A stretch of 35,841 bases of DNA from Desulfuromonadales bacterium (GTDB lineage Bacteria > Desulfobacterota > Desulfuromonadia > Geobacterales > Pseudopelobacteraceae), in contig JAENWA010000103.1 of assembly GCA_016650295.1 (NCBI GenBank), forward strand, positions 1 through 35,841, written 5' to 3'. Positions 23,991 to 32,598 of this stretch are shown here, piece by piece; positions within the stretch are counted from its first letter, which is position 1, and every line of letters begins with the position of its first letter. The translations under genes were made by a program, and so were the position numbers. The notes beneath the pieces were generated by a model. That model was given only the letters and a program-made list of their open reading frames with translations. It was not told where the DNA came from and made no database searches.

Positions 23991-26132
23991 TTAAACCTTA
24001 CGGCGGTCAAACCATTCCGTTTCCGGAAGTTTTTCGACCCGTTTTCCGTGTTTCTTTCCCAAACTTTCAGTCAGAGCCTCGGCTTGCATCGGCATTGCCA
24101 GGTAATAGCCCTGGACTTCGTCACAGCCCAGCAATGTAAGCGTGTGCAATTGGTCGCTGTTTTCAACACCTTCCGCTAGAACCCGCATACTCAGACTCTG
24201 GGCCATGGACACGATAGCTTCGATTATCGCTGAATCACTGTTGTTTCGATTAACGTCGGCAACAAATGATTGATCGATTTTGATCCGGTCAATGGGAAAA
24301 TGTTTCAGATAATTCAGAGATGAGTACCCGGTGCCGAAATCATCGATGCTCAGTTGAATACCCATCTCCTTGAGCCTGCGTAATATCTCGATGGTATTTT
24401 CAACATTATCCATAATAACGCTTTCTGTAAATTCCAACTCAAGATTCCGCGGATCGACGCCGGTCTCCTGGATTATATTGGCGAGCATTTCAAGAAACGC
24501 GGGATGTTTCAACTGCTTCCCGGAGATATTCACCGCAACCTTCAAATCACTATGACCTTTCAGAGTCCAGTCCAGCGCTTGCGTACAGGCCGCACGCAGT
24601 AACCACTCTCCGATCTTGTTAATAAGGCCGGAATCTTCAAGGATGTAGATAAACGTTGACGGCAGCATCAAACCATAATCAGAACTTTGCCAGCGCAAAA
24701 GCACCTCGACACCGACCATTTTTGAAGTTTTCAGATCCCACAGCGGCTGATAATGCAGAAAGAACTCCTTTTTATCGAGTCCGTTACGCAGGCTGTTTTC
24801 AAGAGCAACCCTCTTCAGAATTTTCTGATTCAGTTCGGCCGAGAAGAACCTGAATTGTGCTCTCCCTTCATTTTTTGCCTGGTACATGGCCGTATCGGCA
24901 CACCTGAACAGGGCTGATGCATCCAGACTGTCATCAGGGTAGACTGCGATGCCGATACTGGCACTGCTGTAAATCTGGTGACCTTCAATCTCGAAGGGTT
25001 CGTAAAAAATTGCCTGTATCCGTTTGACAACAGAAGCAACATTCTCCTGGGACGCAACAACAGGACAGACCACCACAAACTCATCCCCGCCAAGTCTGGC
25101 CAAAACGTCCGATTCACGCATGCAGGCGGAAAGCCGATCCGCAACCAGACGAAGCAGCCTGTCTCCGACATCATGTCCCTGCGTGTCATTCACATCCTTG
25201 AAATTATCCAGGTCAAGAAAAATCAGGTTGACCTTGCCCCGGTCACGCTGGGCCTTGGCCAGTGCCTGGTGCAGATGTTCAAGAAACATCCCTCGGTTAG
25301 GCAGTCCCGTCAGCACATCATAATAGGCTAACTGGTGTATTTTTTCCTCCGACTCTTTTCTCTCGGAGATGTCTTCACAGGTAGTGATAATCCCCAGACA
25401 GCAAGCCTCGCTGTCGCGGACAGGTATCGATGTAAGCTGGGCCGGGAATTTCTCACCGTTTTTTCTGACGTTTACGCACTCGCGCCGCCACAGGCCGATT
25501 TTCTTGAACTGCTCAGTGGCCAGAGGTCTACCGCGACTGTCAGAGGAGAATTTCCTGGCTTCCTTGCCGATCAGCTCCTCGACCGTATATCCATGCATCC
25601 GGGCTTCGGCAGGATTCGAGTAGACGATAACTCCCTTGACATCACTGAAGGTAATGCCGATCGGAAGGCTATCCACAGCCACCTTGAGCACTTCCAGCCG
25701 GCCCTGATTTTCGGCCAGTTTTTTCACATTCCGGCTGGCACGCAACATGTATCGCACACGGTGCACCAGAAGTTCGGGATTGACCGGTTTCGCGAAAAAA
25801 TCGGTTGCTCCGGCTTCAAAGGAACGGTGAATCAGCTCCGCGTCATCACTGCCGGTAATCATAAGAACAGGTGTATGTTCTCCCTCCGGATGTTTGCGAA
25901 TATCCCGACAGGTATCACACCCGTCCTTTCCCGGCATGAAGACGTCAAGTAATATCAGGTCCGGACGCAACTCCGTGAAGAGACTCAGCGCGGAGTCGCC
26001 ATCCTCTGCCTGAACAGCTTCGAAACCGGCGGCAGACAGGGCGTTCTGAAGCAATACACGCATCAGTTCATCATCATCGACAACCAGAATGAGCGGTTTA
26101 TCCATTATTTTCGTGTTAACAGGATCAAACAT
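23991..26132 (-). CDS. REC-PAS-GGDEF-EAL c-di-GMP signalling protein
   Basis: A 713-aa cytoplasmic response regulator. The receiver domain (about 14-130) has the acidic pocket DDD (19-21), phospho-acceptor Asp63 (LLDVFMPG) and Lys115. A PAS domain follows (about 143-258, SDVKGVIVYSNPAEARMHGYT). The diguanylate cyclase domain (about 268-430) has an intact GGDEF (348-352) and an inhibitory RxxD site (RESD, 339-342) at the correct spacing. The EAL domain (about 445-700) reads EVL (475-477) but keeps the catalytic Glu and the other expected residues (NISGKQL, ELEFTES, DDFGTGYSS, KIDQSF, AEGVE, QGYY). Both making and breaking of c-di-GMP are possible. The ATG at 26132 has AAGGAG ten bases upstream. 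No partner kinase is adjacent. Confidence 0.93.
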   Translation of the reverse strand: MFDPVNTKIMDKPLILVVDDDELMRVLLQNALSAAGFEAVQAEDGDSALSLFTELRPDLILLDVFMPGKDGCDTCRDIRKHPEGEHTPVLMITGSDDAELIHRSFEAGATDFFAKPVNPELLVHRVRYMLRASRNVKKLAENQGRLEVLKVAVDSLPIGITFSDVKGVIVYSNPAEARMHGYTVEELIGKEARKFSSDSRGRPLATEQFKKIGLWRRECVNVRKNGEKFPAQLTSIPVRDSEACCLGIITTCEDISERKESEEKIHQLAYYDVLTGLPNRGMFLEHLHQALAKAQRDRGKVNLIFLDLDNFKDVNDTQGHDVGDRLLRLVADRLSACMRESDVLARLGGDEFVVVCPVVASQENVASVVKRIQAIFYEPFEIEGHQIYSSASIGIAVYPDDSLDASALFRCADTAMYQAKNEGRAQFRFFSAELNQKILKRVALENSLRNGLDKKEFFLHYQPLWDLKTSKMVGVEVLLRWQSSDYGLMLPSTFIYILEDSGLINKIGEWLLRAACTQALDWTLKGHSDLKVAVNISGKQLKHPAFLEMLANIIQETGVDPRNLELEFTESVIMDNVENTIEILRRLKEMGIQLSIDDFGTGYSSLNYLKHFPIDRIKIDQSFVADVNRNNSDSAIIEAIVSMAQSLSMRVLAEGVENSDQLHTLTLLGCDEVQGYYLAMPMQAEALTESLGKKHGKRVEKLPETEWFDRRKV

Positions 26133-26304
26133 AAAGGTATATCTCCTTTTAAATAGAAAAAGGTCTGCTCAAATAGATTGAACCTGTACTATAGAGACTT
26201 GCTGCAAAGTTATTTTTATCAGAATCACATGTTAAAGGCCACACATTTAAATCTTTTTTTCCACAAAAAAAAGTTCCGGTACATGCTGTCAGGAATCAGT
26301 AAAT

Positions 26305-26322
26305 CCGATAACTCGTTATCGG
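26305..26322. promoter_or_regulatory. palindrome in the divergent intergenic region
   Basis: CCGATAA-CTCG-TTATCGG lies between the GGDEF-EAL gene (start 26132, minus) and the dCMP deaminase gene (start 26480, plus). The 347-base gap also holds an A+T-rich stretch with T7 and A8 runs near 26254-26273, the ribosome site of the minus-strand gene, and the plus-strand promoter. I see no gene in it. The palindrome could be an operator for either gene. Confidence 0.3.
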
Positions 26323-26419
26323 TCATACATGGAGAAGAAACGCCCCGGCGTGGAATATCGGCGGAACTATTAAGTGGACACGACAAAAACGTGAAAATCT
26401 GCTACCCGCACCGGATATG

Positions 26420-26448
26420 TTGACCTTGTCGGTATATTGGGGTAATTT
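26420..26448 (+). promoter_or_regulatory. promoter of the dCMP deaminase-nrdR-rib operon
   Basis: TTGACC (26420-26425), a 17-base spacer and TAATTT (26443-26448) form a good sigma70-like promoter. The predicted start is about 25 bases before the ATG at 26480. No FMN riboswitch is visible in this short leader. Confidence 0.65.
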
Positions 26449-26479
26449 GCACGATTATCATTCTTGTGGAGAGCAGCCA

Positions 26480-26944
26480 ATGCAGCGCCCATCCTGGGAT
26501 CAGTATTTCATGGATATCACCCGACTGGTAGCCACCCGTTCATCCTGTCTGCGCCGTCAGGTAGGAGCGCTGCTGGTCAAGGATCGCAACATCCTGGCCA
26601 CCGGCTACAACGGCGTACCATCCGGGATAAGCCACTGCGAAGCCAGCGGATGCCTGCGGGAACGCCTCAAGGTCCCTTCCGGCGAGCGGCACGAGCTCTG
26701 TCGCGGTCTGCACGCCGAACAGAACGCCATCATCCAGGCTGCCAAGCACGGCACCAACATTGACGGAGCTACCCTCTACTGCACCACCATGCCCTGTATC
26801 ATCTGCACCAAGATGATCATCAACGCCGGGATCAAAAAAGTGATCTATGCCGAGGGCTACGCCGATGAACTGGCCCGTGAGATGATTGGCGAGGCGGCCA
26901 TCGAAGTGCTTCATTTCAGGTCCGACAAAGGCGAAACAGTATGA
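26480..26944 (+). CDS. dCMP deaminase (ComEB-type)
   Basis: A 154-aa zinc deaminase that converts dCMP to dUMP, feeding dTMP synthesis. The catalytic zinc site is His78 and Glu80 (GLHAEQNAI) with Cys106 and Cys109 ([11 protein letters not shown]). Extra cysteines (Cys53, Cys58, Cys74) in the insertion [23 protein letters not shown] match the second structural zinc site of dCMP deaminases, which separates it from cytidine or guanine deaminases. The ATG at 26480 has GGAGAG upstream; a longer in-frame start overlaps the promoter. The stop overlaps the nrdR ATG as ATGA. Pairing with nrdR joins two genes of deoxynucleotide supply. Confidence 0.9.
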   Translation: MQRPSWDQYFMDITRLVATRSSCLRRQVGALLVKDRNILATGYNGVPSGISHCEASGCLRERLKVPSGERHELCRGLHAEQNAIIQAAKHGTNIDGATLYCTTMPCIICTKMIINAGIKKVIYAEGYADELAREMIGEAAIEVLHFRSDKGETV

Positions 26945-27393
26945 AGTGTCCATTCTGCGGCCATCCTGACAGCAAGGTAATCGATTCGCGTCCCGACAAG
27001 GGGGGCACGGCCATCCGACGCAGGCGCGAGTGCGAAGAATGCACCAAACGCTTTACCACCCACGAACGGGTAGAAGAGATGTTGCCGCAGGTCTGTAAAA
27101 AAGACGGGCGCCGCGAACCATTCAACCGGATGAAGATCATCTCCGGCATCAAGAAGGCCTGTGAAAAGCGCCCCATATCCCTGGAGAACATTGAGCAGCT
27201 TGTTGATCGACTGGAAGCACGTCTGCAGGAATCGTCCGAAAAAGAGGTTTCCACCACTACTATAGGTGAATGGATTATGAAGGAACTGCATGGCATGGAC
27301 GAAGTCGCCTATGTTCGTTTTGCCTCGGTCTACCGTTCGTTCCGTGACATCAGTGAATTCATGCAGGAACTGCAGGAACTGTTGAAACGGTGA
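26941..27393 (+). CDS. nrdR: transcriptional repressor NrdR
   Basis: A 150-aa repressor of ribonucleotide reductase genes. It has an N-terminal zinc ribbon (Cys3, Cys6, Cys31, Cys34 in [16 protein letters not shown] ... [15 protein letters not shown]) and an ATP-cone domain (about 48-138) that senses ATP/dATP. Length and motifs are standard. It overlaps the upstream deaminase gene by four bases and is followed by ribD after 42 bases. No NrdR box or nrd gene is seen in the window, so its targets lie elsewhere. The nrdR-ribD-ribE-ribBA order is typical of Geobacter relatives. Confidence 0.97.
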   Translation: MKCPFCGHPDSKVIDSRPDKGGTAIRRRRECEECTKRFTTHERVEEMLPQVCKKDGRREPFNRMKIISGIKKACEKRPISLENIEQLVDRLEARLQESSEKEVSTTTIGEWIMKELHGMDEVAYVRFASVYRSFRDISEFMQELQELLKR

Positions 27394-27406
27394 ACGGTGA
27401 AACTCT

Positions 27407-27441
27407 GATGAGAGATGAGAGATGAGGGATGAGGGATGAGT
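27407..27441 (+). repeat. five heptanucleotide repeats (GATGAGR) at the ribD start
   Basis: Five tandem 7-base units read GATGAGA, GATGAGA, GATGAGG, GATGAGG, GATGAGT. The ATG of the last unit is the ribD start codon, and the GAGGG spanning units three and four lies seven bases upstream as its ribosome site. A reverse-oriented array of the same family lies at 31890-31917. Confidence 0.8.
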
Positions 27442-28542
27442 GAAAATTCCGATAAATTCATGAAACGGGCGCTGGTGCTGGCCCGCAAGGGACTTGGGAG
27501 GACATCACCCAATCCTGCGGTGGGCTGTGTGATCGTCAAGGATGGCACGATCGTCGGCGAGGGGTGGCACAGGAAGGCCGGCACCCCGCATGCCGAAATT
27601 CACGCACTGGCGATGGCCGGCGCAGCCGCACGGGGCGCCGATGTCTACGTGACGCTGGAACCCTGCTGCCACACCGGCGCAACCCCACCCTGCAGCGAGG
27701 CCCTGATCAAAGCCGGGGTCAGGCGCGTCATTGCCGGCATGCGCGACCCCAATCCGCGGGTAAACGGCGGCGGGATGGCGGCGCTGAAACAGGCCGACAT
27801 CGGGACATCCTGCGGTCTGCTGGAGGACGCCTGCCGGTCTATCAACATCCCCTTCATCAAGCATATAACGACCGGCATGCCGCATGTCACCTACAAATGC
27901 GCCATGACCCTGGATGGCAAGATCGCCACGATAACCGGCGAATCACGCTGGATCAGCTGTGAGGAGTCACGGAAATTTGTCCATCGCATGCGCTCCCGCT
28001 CTGATGCGATCATGGTTGGTGTTGACACCGTTATCGCCGACAATCCCCAACTAACGGTTCGTAATGTGCGCGGCAGGAATCCGCTGCGAGTGATAGTTGA
28101 TTCCCATCTCCGGACGCCCGAGAGCGTTACCGTGCTGAACGAACAACTCTCATCCGGAACCATTATAGCCACAATAGAACCCAATCCTCACGTACATCTC
28201 CGCTATCAGAATCATGGCGCCACCATCCTGGTCTGCGAGGAGCAGGATGGGCGAGTTTCCATGGAAGATCTGCTGCGTAAACTGGGCAAAAGGGGCATAC
28301 AGTCGATACTGCTCGAAGGGGGCAGCCGCCTGGCGGGATATATGCTGACACACGGATTGATCGATGAATGCGTCTTTTTCTACGCACCCAAGGTGCTCGG
28401 CAGTGACGGGTTCTCCCCTTTTGCGTTCACCGGCATTACCGATATGGGCCAGGCAATGGCATTTACAAACCTGAGCGTAAGCCACATCGGAACCGACATA
28501 GTTGTCACCACGCACCCGAAAAAATCATGTTTACCGGATTGA
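27436..28542 (+). CDS. ribD: bifunctional riboflavin biosynthesis deaminase/reductase
   Basis: A 368-aa enzyme for two riboflavin steps: deamination of the pyrimidine and reduction of its ribosyl side chain. The deaminase domain (about 1-145) has zinc ligands His52 (TPHAEIHAL), Cys77 and Cys86 (EPCCHTGATPPC). The reductase domain (about 150-365) has MTLDGKIATITGESRWIS, DAIMVGVDTVIADNPQLTVR and the cofactor-binding LLEGGSRLAGYML. The start is the ATG inside the last heptad repeat, giving MSENSDKFMKRAL; Met9 is a possible alternative. The 3' end overlaps ribE by 16 bases. Confidence 0.95.
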   Translation: MSENSDKFMKRALVLARKGLGRTSPNPAVGCVIVKDGTIVGEGWHRKAGTPHAEIHALAMAGAAARGADVYVTLEPCCHTGATPPCSEALIKAGVRRVIAGMRDPNPRVNGGGMAALKQADIGTSCGLLEDACRSINIPFIKHITTGMPHVTYKCAMTLDGKIATITGESRWISCEESRKFVHRMRSRSDAIMVGVDTVIADNPQLTVRNVRGRNPLRVIVDSHLRTPESVTVLNEQLSSGTIIATIEPNPHVHLRYQNHGATILVCEEQDGRVSMEDLLRKLGKRGIQSILLEGGSRLAGYMLTHGLIDECVFFYAPKVLGSDGFSPFAFTGITDMGQAMAFTNLSVSHIGTDIVVTTHPKKSCLPD

Positions 28543-29168
28543 TCGAAGACATCGGCCGGGTTACGGCCATTGAGCGCCGCGGCAGCGCCGCGGTACTGAC
28601 GGTTGCCACGGCACTGCCGGTTGCGGAGGTCGCCTTCGGCGATTCGATCGCCGTCAACGGCGCCTGCCTGACAGTTACCGCGAAACAGGGGGCAACTCTG
28701 AGCTTCGATGTGTCGCCGGAATCCATGGCCTGCACAACCCTCGCAAGCCTGCGGGCCGGACAGGGCGTTAACCTGGAACGTGCCCTGCGCCTGGGCGACC
28801 GGATGGGCGGGCACATCGTGACCGGCCATATTGATTGCATCGGCCGTCTGGCGCGAAGCAGCGAATCATCTGGCAACCATGTACTTGATTTCAGCCTGCC
28901 GGCAGAAAATGTCCGTTACCTGATAAGCAAGGGTTCCGTGGCCATAAACGGCATCAGCCTGACGGTCAACACCGTCGGCAGCAGCAGTTTTTCAGTCAAC
29001 ATCATCCCCCACACCTTCAAGATGACCACACTGGCAAAATTAAACACTGGGGATCAGGTCAACATCGAAACCGACATCATCGGCAAATATGTGGAGCGCC
29101 TTACCCAGCCTCGATCCGGCAGCGGCGGATTGAGCATGAACGTGCTGATGGAAAACGGATTTTTGTAA
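28527..29168 (+). CDS. ribE: riboflavin synthase alpha chain
   Basis: A 213-aa enzyme that dismutates two 6,7-dimethyl-8-ribityllumazine molecules to riboflavin. Two lumazine-binding barrels are seen: [12 protein letters not shown] with [12 protein letters not shown] in the first half, and [14 protein letters not shown] with [12 protein letters not shown] in the second. The start is the canonical [10 protein letters not shown], inside the end of ribD (16-base overlap), so translation is probably coupled. ribBA follows after 15 bases. A ribH partner (lumazine synthase) is not in this window. Confidence 0.96.
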   Translation: MFTGLIEDIGRVTAIERRGSAAVLTVATALPVAEVAFGDSIAVNGACLTVTAKQGATLSFDVSPESMACTTLASLRAGQGVNLERALRLGDRMGGHIVTGHIDCIGRLARSSESSGNHVLDFSLPAENVRYLISKGSVAINGISLTVNTVGSSSFSVNIIPHTFKMTTLAKLNTGDQVNIETDIIGKYVERLTQPRSGSGGLSMNVLMENGFL

Positions 29169-29183
29169 AACGAAAGGAACACC

Positions 29184-30389
29184 ATGTCCGTAGCAAGCAT
29201 AGAAGCTGCAATAGAAGATATACGCCAGGGCAAGATGGTCATCCTGGTGGACGATGAGGATCGCGAGAATGAAGGCGACCTGACCCTGGCGGCCGAAGCG
29301 GCCACCCCGGAAAACATCAACTTCATGGCCAGATACGGCCGCGGCCTGATCTGCCTGACCCTGACCCCGGAAAAGTGCGACAAGCTGGGCCTGCGTCCGA
29401 TGGTGCGGGACAACACCTCACCCTTCGAGACCGCCTTCACCATCTCCATCGAGGCCAAACGAGGGGTTACCACCGGCATCTCGGCCGCTGACCGGGCGCA
29501 TACAATTGTGACCGCCGTTGCCGACGGCGCTTCATCCGCCGACCTGGTCAGTCCGGGACATATCTTCCCGCTGCGTGCCAGAAGCGGCGGTGTACTGGTG
29601 CGCACCGGCCAGACCGAGGGTTCTGTCGACCTGGCCCGCCTGGCCGGTCTCAAACCGGCCGGCGTAATCTGCGAGATCATGAACGATGACGGAACCATGG
29701 CCCGCATGCCGGAATTGAAGAAATTCGCCAAAGAGCACGGCATCAAGATCTGCACCATCGCCGACCTGGTTGCCTATCGTCTCAAGAACGAAATCCTGGT
29801 ACGGATTGTGGCAGATGCGCAGCTCCCCTCACGCTACGGCGGGGATTGGCGCGCCATCGCCTTCGAGAACGACGTGGACCGGCTGGACCATATGGCCCTG
29901 GTCAAGGGTGATGTGGGAAGCGGTGAACCGGTGCTGGTGCGGGTACACTCGGAATGCCTGACCGGCGACGTGCTGGGCAGCAAGCGCTGCGACTGCGGGG
30001 AGCAGCTGCACAGTGCCATGGAGATGATCGAGAAGGAAGGCCGGGGCGTCATCCTCTACATGCGCCAGGAAGGGCGCGGCATCGGCCTGATCAACAAACT
30101 CAAGGCCTACGAACTGCAGGACAAGGGTCGCGACACGGTCGAGGCCAACCTGGAGCTGGGCTTCAAGGCCGACATGCGCGACTACGGCATCGGCGCACAG
30201 ATCCTTCTGTCGCTGGGCATCCGCAAGATGCGCCTCTTGACCAACAACCCCAAAAAGTTGATCGGTCTGCAGGGTTACGGTATCGACGTCGTTGAGCGGG
30301 TCGCCATCGAGGCGGTTGCCACCAAGAGCAACAAGGGTTATCTCAAGACCAAGCGCGACAAGATGGGACACCTGCTGGAGAATCTGTAA
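29184..30389 (+). CDS. ribBA: DHBP synthase / GTP cyclohydrolase II fusion
   Basis: A 401-aa bifunctional enzyme supplying both branches of riboflavin synthesis. The RibB half (about 1-200) has [27 protein letters not shown] and [18 protein letters not shown]. The RibA half has the zinc site [22 protein letters not shown] (three Cys), the catalytic RQEGRGIGL, and a Thr/Arg-rich GTP-binding tail ([16 protein letters not shown]). Both sets of active-site motifs are intact. The ATG at 29184 has AAAGGA upstream. Its TAA stop shares a base with the queH ATG (TAATG). Confidence 0.97.
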   Translation: MSVASIEAAIEDIRQGKMVILVDDEDRENEGDLTLAAEAATPENINFMARYGRGLICLTLTPEKCDKLGLRPMVRDNTSPFETAFTISIEAKRGVTTGISAADRAHTIVTAVADGASSADLVSPGHIFPLRARSGGVLVRTGQTEGSVDLARLAGLKPAGVICEIMNDDGTMARMPELKKFAKEHGIKICTIADLVAYRLKNEILVRIVADAQLPSRYGGDWRAIAFENDVDRLDHMALVKGDVGSGEPVLVRVHSECLTGDVLGSKRCDCGEQLHSAMEMIEKEGRGVILYMRQEGRGIGLINKLKAYELQDKGRDTVEANLELGFKADMRDYGIGAQILLSLGIRKMRLLTNNPKKLIGLQGYGIDVVERVAIEAVATKSNKGYLKTKRDKMGHLLENL

Positions 30390-30931
30390 TGCGCATTCTG
30401 CTCCACATCTGCTGCGGCCCCTGCGCACTCTACCCCTTGCGAACTCTGCGAAGCGCCGGTCATGACGTGACCGGCTTTTTCTACAACCACAACATCCATC
30501 CCTACCAGGAGTATGCCCGCCGTCGCGATGCAGCCGTTGACATGGCCCGCCAGGAACAACTGCCGCTGATCATGCATGACGATTACGACCTGGAAGGCTT
30601 CCTGTCCAACGTAGCCGCCGAACCGGACAAACGCTGCAGCTACTGCTACGCATCCCGCCTGCGGATCACAGCACAGGTAGCAGCTGAGCAGGGCTTCGAC
30701 ACCTTCACTGCCGCCCTGCTCTACAGCCGTTACCAGAAGCATGACGAAATCCGGCAGTTGGGCGAAGAGATCGGCCGGGAATACGGCGTGGCCTTCCATT
30801 ACGAGGACTTCCGCTCCGGCTGGCAGGAAGGCATCCGGCTTTCCAAAGAGCTCGGCCTCTACCGCCAGCAGTACTGCGGCTGCATCTACAGCGAAAAGGA
30901 TCGCTATCTGCCGAAGGCCCAGGCCGAATGA
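30389..30931 (+). CDS. queH: epoxyqueuosine reductase QueH
   Basis: A 180-aa iron-sulfur protein (former DUF208) that makes the last reduction to queuosine in tRNA anticodons, replacing QueG. Cysteine signatures are all present: HICCGPC (Cys8, Cys9, Cys12), RCSYCYASRL and QQYCGCIYSE, along with FFYNHNIHPYQEY and AALLYSRYQKHDEI. Length is typical. The start overlaps the ribBA stop by one base and the stop overlaps the next ATG as ATGA, so it is cotranscribed with the riboflavin genes; no pathway link to riboflavin is evident. Confidence 0.92.
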   Translation: MRILLHICCGPCALYPLRTLRSAGHDVTGFFYNHNIHPYQEYARRRDAAVDMARQEQLPLIMHDDYDLEGFLSNVAAEPDKRCSYCYASRLRITAQVAAEQGFDTFTAALLYSRYQKHDEIRQLGEEIGREYGVAFHYEDFRSGWQEGIRLSKELGLYRQQYCGCIYSEKDRYLPKAQAE

Positions 30932-31143
30932 ACGGCCTGGGCCGACCGCTGATCATCATGGGACTGCTGCTGGTCGCCGTCGGCCTGGCCATCTCCTTCG
31001 CCCCCAAGCTCCCCACCTGGCTCGGCCGCCTGCCGGGCGACATCAACATCAAACGCGACAACTTCGGTTTCCACTTCCCCCTGGTCACCTGCCTGCTGAT
31101 CTCTGCTCTCCTGTCCTTTGTGATGTGGCTGTTCAGGCGGTAA
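30928..31143 (+). CDS. DUF2905 small membrane protein
   Basis: A 71-aa inner-membrane protein with two hydrophobic helices (about 8-25 and 50-68) around a conserved loop, LPTWLGRLPGDINIKRDNFGFHFPL, the DUF2905 hallmark. Function is unknown. It overlaps queH by four bases and appears to be the last gene of the operon; no intrinsic terminator is visible after it. Confidence 0.88.
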   Translation: MNGLGRPLIIMGLLLVAVGLAISFAPKLPTWLGRLPGDINIKRDNFGFHFPLVTCLLISALLSFVMWLFRR

Positions 31144-31209
31144 AGTATCTCTCAGACAATAACCAGCCCTTAGAAATCCAGCGGCTCATTGACTCTTTAA
31201 ACGTCCTGC

Positions 31210-31238
31210 TTGACAAGCCCCTTCCCGATTGCTAGGTT
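31210..31238 (+). promoter_or_regulatory. lexA promoter
   Basis: A perfect -35 TTGACA (31210-31215), a 17-base spacer and TAGGTT (31233-31238) precede the lexA ATG at 31277. The -10 box overlaps the LexA operator, consistent with self-repression. Confidence 0.75.
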
Positions 31239-31252
31239 ACCATTTAGCAACC
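31235..31252 (+). promoter_or_regulatory. LexA operator at lexA
   Basis: GGTTACCATTTAGCAACC fits the Geobacter-type LexA motif GGTT-N2-C-N4-G-N3-ACC at every fixed base except one (A instead of G at position 12). It covers the -10 box and probable start site of lexA. It shares 15 of 18 bases with the box at 32599-32616. Confidence 0.72.
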
Positions 31253-31276
31253 ACTGCAATAGCGAGGTACTCAGCC

Positions 31277-31888
31277 ATGCAGCAACTCACGGACCGTCAG
31301 CAACAGGTGCTGAATATCATCAACGACTTCATCTCCCGGGCCGGTTGTCCCCCTACCCTGCGGGAGATCGCGGAGCGTCTCGGCGTCAACGGTACCTTGG
31401 GCATCATGAAGCACCTCAAGGCGTTGGAAAAGAAAGGCTATCTCAACCGGCGCGAAGGCAGTTCACGGGGGATAGTCATGCCGGCTCCTGCCTCACAGGC
31501 CGCTTCACTTCCCATTGTCGATGTGGTCCGGGTCGGACAGCCGCAACCGCCTGTTGAGGATATCGAGGGCTTCTTCTCCATCGACCTTTCCCAGACCAAG
31601 AGCGGCGGCGCCTTCTTTCTGCGGGTCAAGGGTGACTCCATGATAGACGCCCACATTCAGGAAGGGGATCTGGCCCTGGTGCGGCCGCAGGTTACGGCTG
31701 AAAACGGGGAGATCGTAGTGGCCATGATCGACGGGGAAGCGACCCTGAAACGTTTCTACCGCGAGCGTGATAAAATTCGCCTCCAACCGGAGAACCCGGC
31801 CATGGAACCAATCATCATCCACCCCGGAAAAACCGAGGTATCAATCATCGGCAAGGTTGTCGGCATCTACCGGCAATGTGTTTCATAA
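31277..31888 (+). CDS. lexA: SOS repressor LexA
   Basis: A 203-aa SOS-response repressor that self-cleaves when RecA is activated. A winged helix-turn-helix lies at about 1-65 (TLREIAERLGVNGTLGIMKHLKALEKKGYL), and the S24 peptidase domain has Ser121 (KGDSMIDAHI) and Lys158 (EATLKRFYR), matching E. coli Ser119 and Lys156 in spacing. At the scissile position the usual Ala-Gly is Val86-Gly87 (DVVRVGQPQ). The ATG at 31277 has GAGG upstream; an earlier frame start would cover the operator. Self-regulation is indicated by the box over its promoter. Confidence 0.94.
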   Translation: MQQLTDRQQQVLNIINDFISRAGCPPTLREIAERLGVNGTLGIMKHLKALEKKGYLNRREGSSRGIVMPAPASQAASLPIVDVVRVGQPQPPVEDIEGFFSIDLSQTKSGGAFFLRVKGDSMIDAHIQEGDLALVRPQVTAENGEIVVAMIDGEATLKRFYRERDKIRLQPENPAMEPIIIHPGKTEVSIIGKVVGIYRQCVS

Positions 31889-31889
31889 T

Positions 31890-31917
31890 TCATCACTCAT
31901 CCCTCATCCTTCATCCT
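31890..31917 (-). repeat. heptanucleotide repeat array behind lexA
   Basis: Four tandem units on the plus strand read TCATCAC, TCATCCC, TCATCCT, TCATCCT. On the minus strand these are the GATGAGG-family heptads also found at 27407-27441. The array fills the gap between lexA and the convergent integrase remnant. Confidence 0.7.
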
Positions 31918-31923
31918 TGTATT

Positions 31924-32550
31924 TCACAGATCCAGCGGGCTTTTCGGTTCCTTCAGCGTCCTGACCGGGACACAATGGGTATTAATCATGGTGGTCTTCA
32001 GGCTGGCATGTCCCAGCAGTTTCTGAATGACGCGAATGTCGTAATTGGCCTGTAACAGATGAATGGCAAACAAGTGGCGAAACGTATGTGCGGTTACTTT
32101 TTTTGGGATCTTCGCCTTGCGGACGGCATGATAGAGTGCGCCTTGCAGTTGGGATTTGTGAAGATGGTAACGCCGCCGTTCTCCAGTTTCCTCCACTAGA
32201 GTCAGTGATTGTTGCGGGAAGACCCACTGGTGACTGAACTCCTTCGGTGCGTTCGGGTATTTTTTCTCAATATCTTCATCCAAAAACACCCCATCGTATC
32301 CAGCTGCCAAATCACGGTCATGCAATCTCGCCACTACTTCAATCTGCGCCTTCAATTCCTGCATGATCGACTCCGGAATCGGCACTGTCCGATCCTTTTT
32401 CCCCTTGCCATCCGGAACCGGATATTTTGCACAAAAATCGCAAAAAAATCGCAGCCACTTTTTGTAATCTGCATGATGAGAGGTCGGGATAGCACGTGTT
32501 ATCAGGACTGTATCATACTGTTTCATAACAATATTCGGGATAGCAAACAT
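31924..32550 (-). pseudogene. intI: integron integrase remnant (internal deletion, catalytic Tyr lost)
   Basis: A 208-aa frame clearly derived from an integron-type tyrosine recombinase of about 320-340 aa. The N-terminal 45 residues ([19 protein letters not shown]) jump directly to [15 protein letters not shown], so the core with the first catalytic Arg is gone. The integron-specific insert is present ([30 protein letters not shown]), as are [13 protein letters not shown] and [11 protein letters not shown]. The nucleophile motif, normally MIYTH, reads MINTH, a single-base TAT to AAT change. It keeps an AGGAG ribosome site and a LexA box upstream. Recombinase activity should be absent. It is convergent with lexA. 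Confidence 0.85.
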
Positions 32551-32598
32551 GGTGTTCTCCTTTTCCTTTGGTATAAAAAAGCAGCAAATTTCAAGTCA

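Noticed and set aside
26178-26423. Plus-strand 81-aa open frame before the dCMP deaminase gene
   Set aside because: It needs a non-ATG start without a ribosome site, crosses A/T runs and ends in the promoter.
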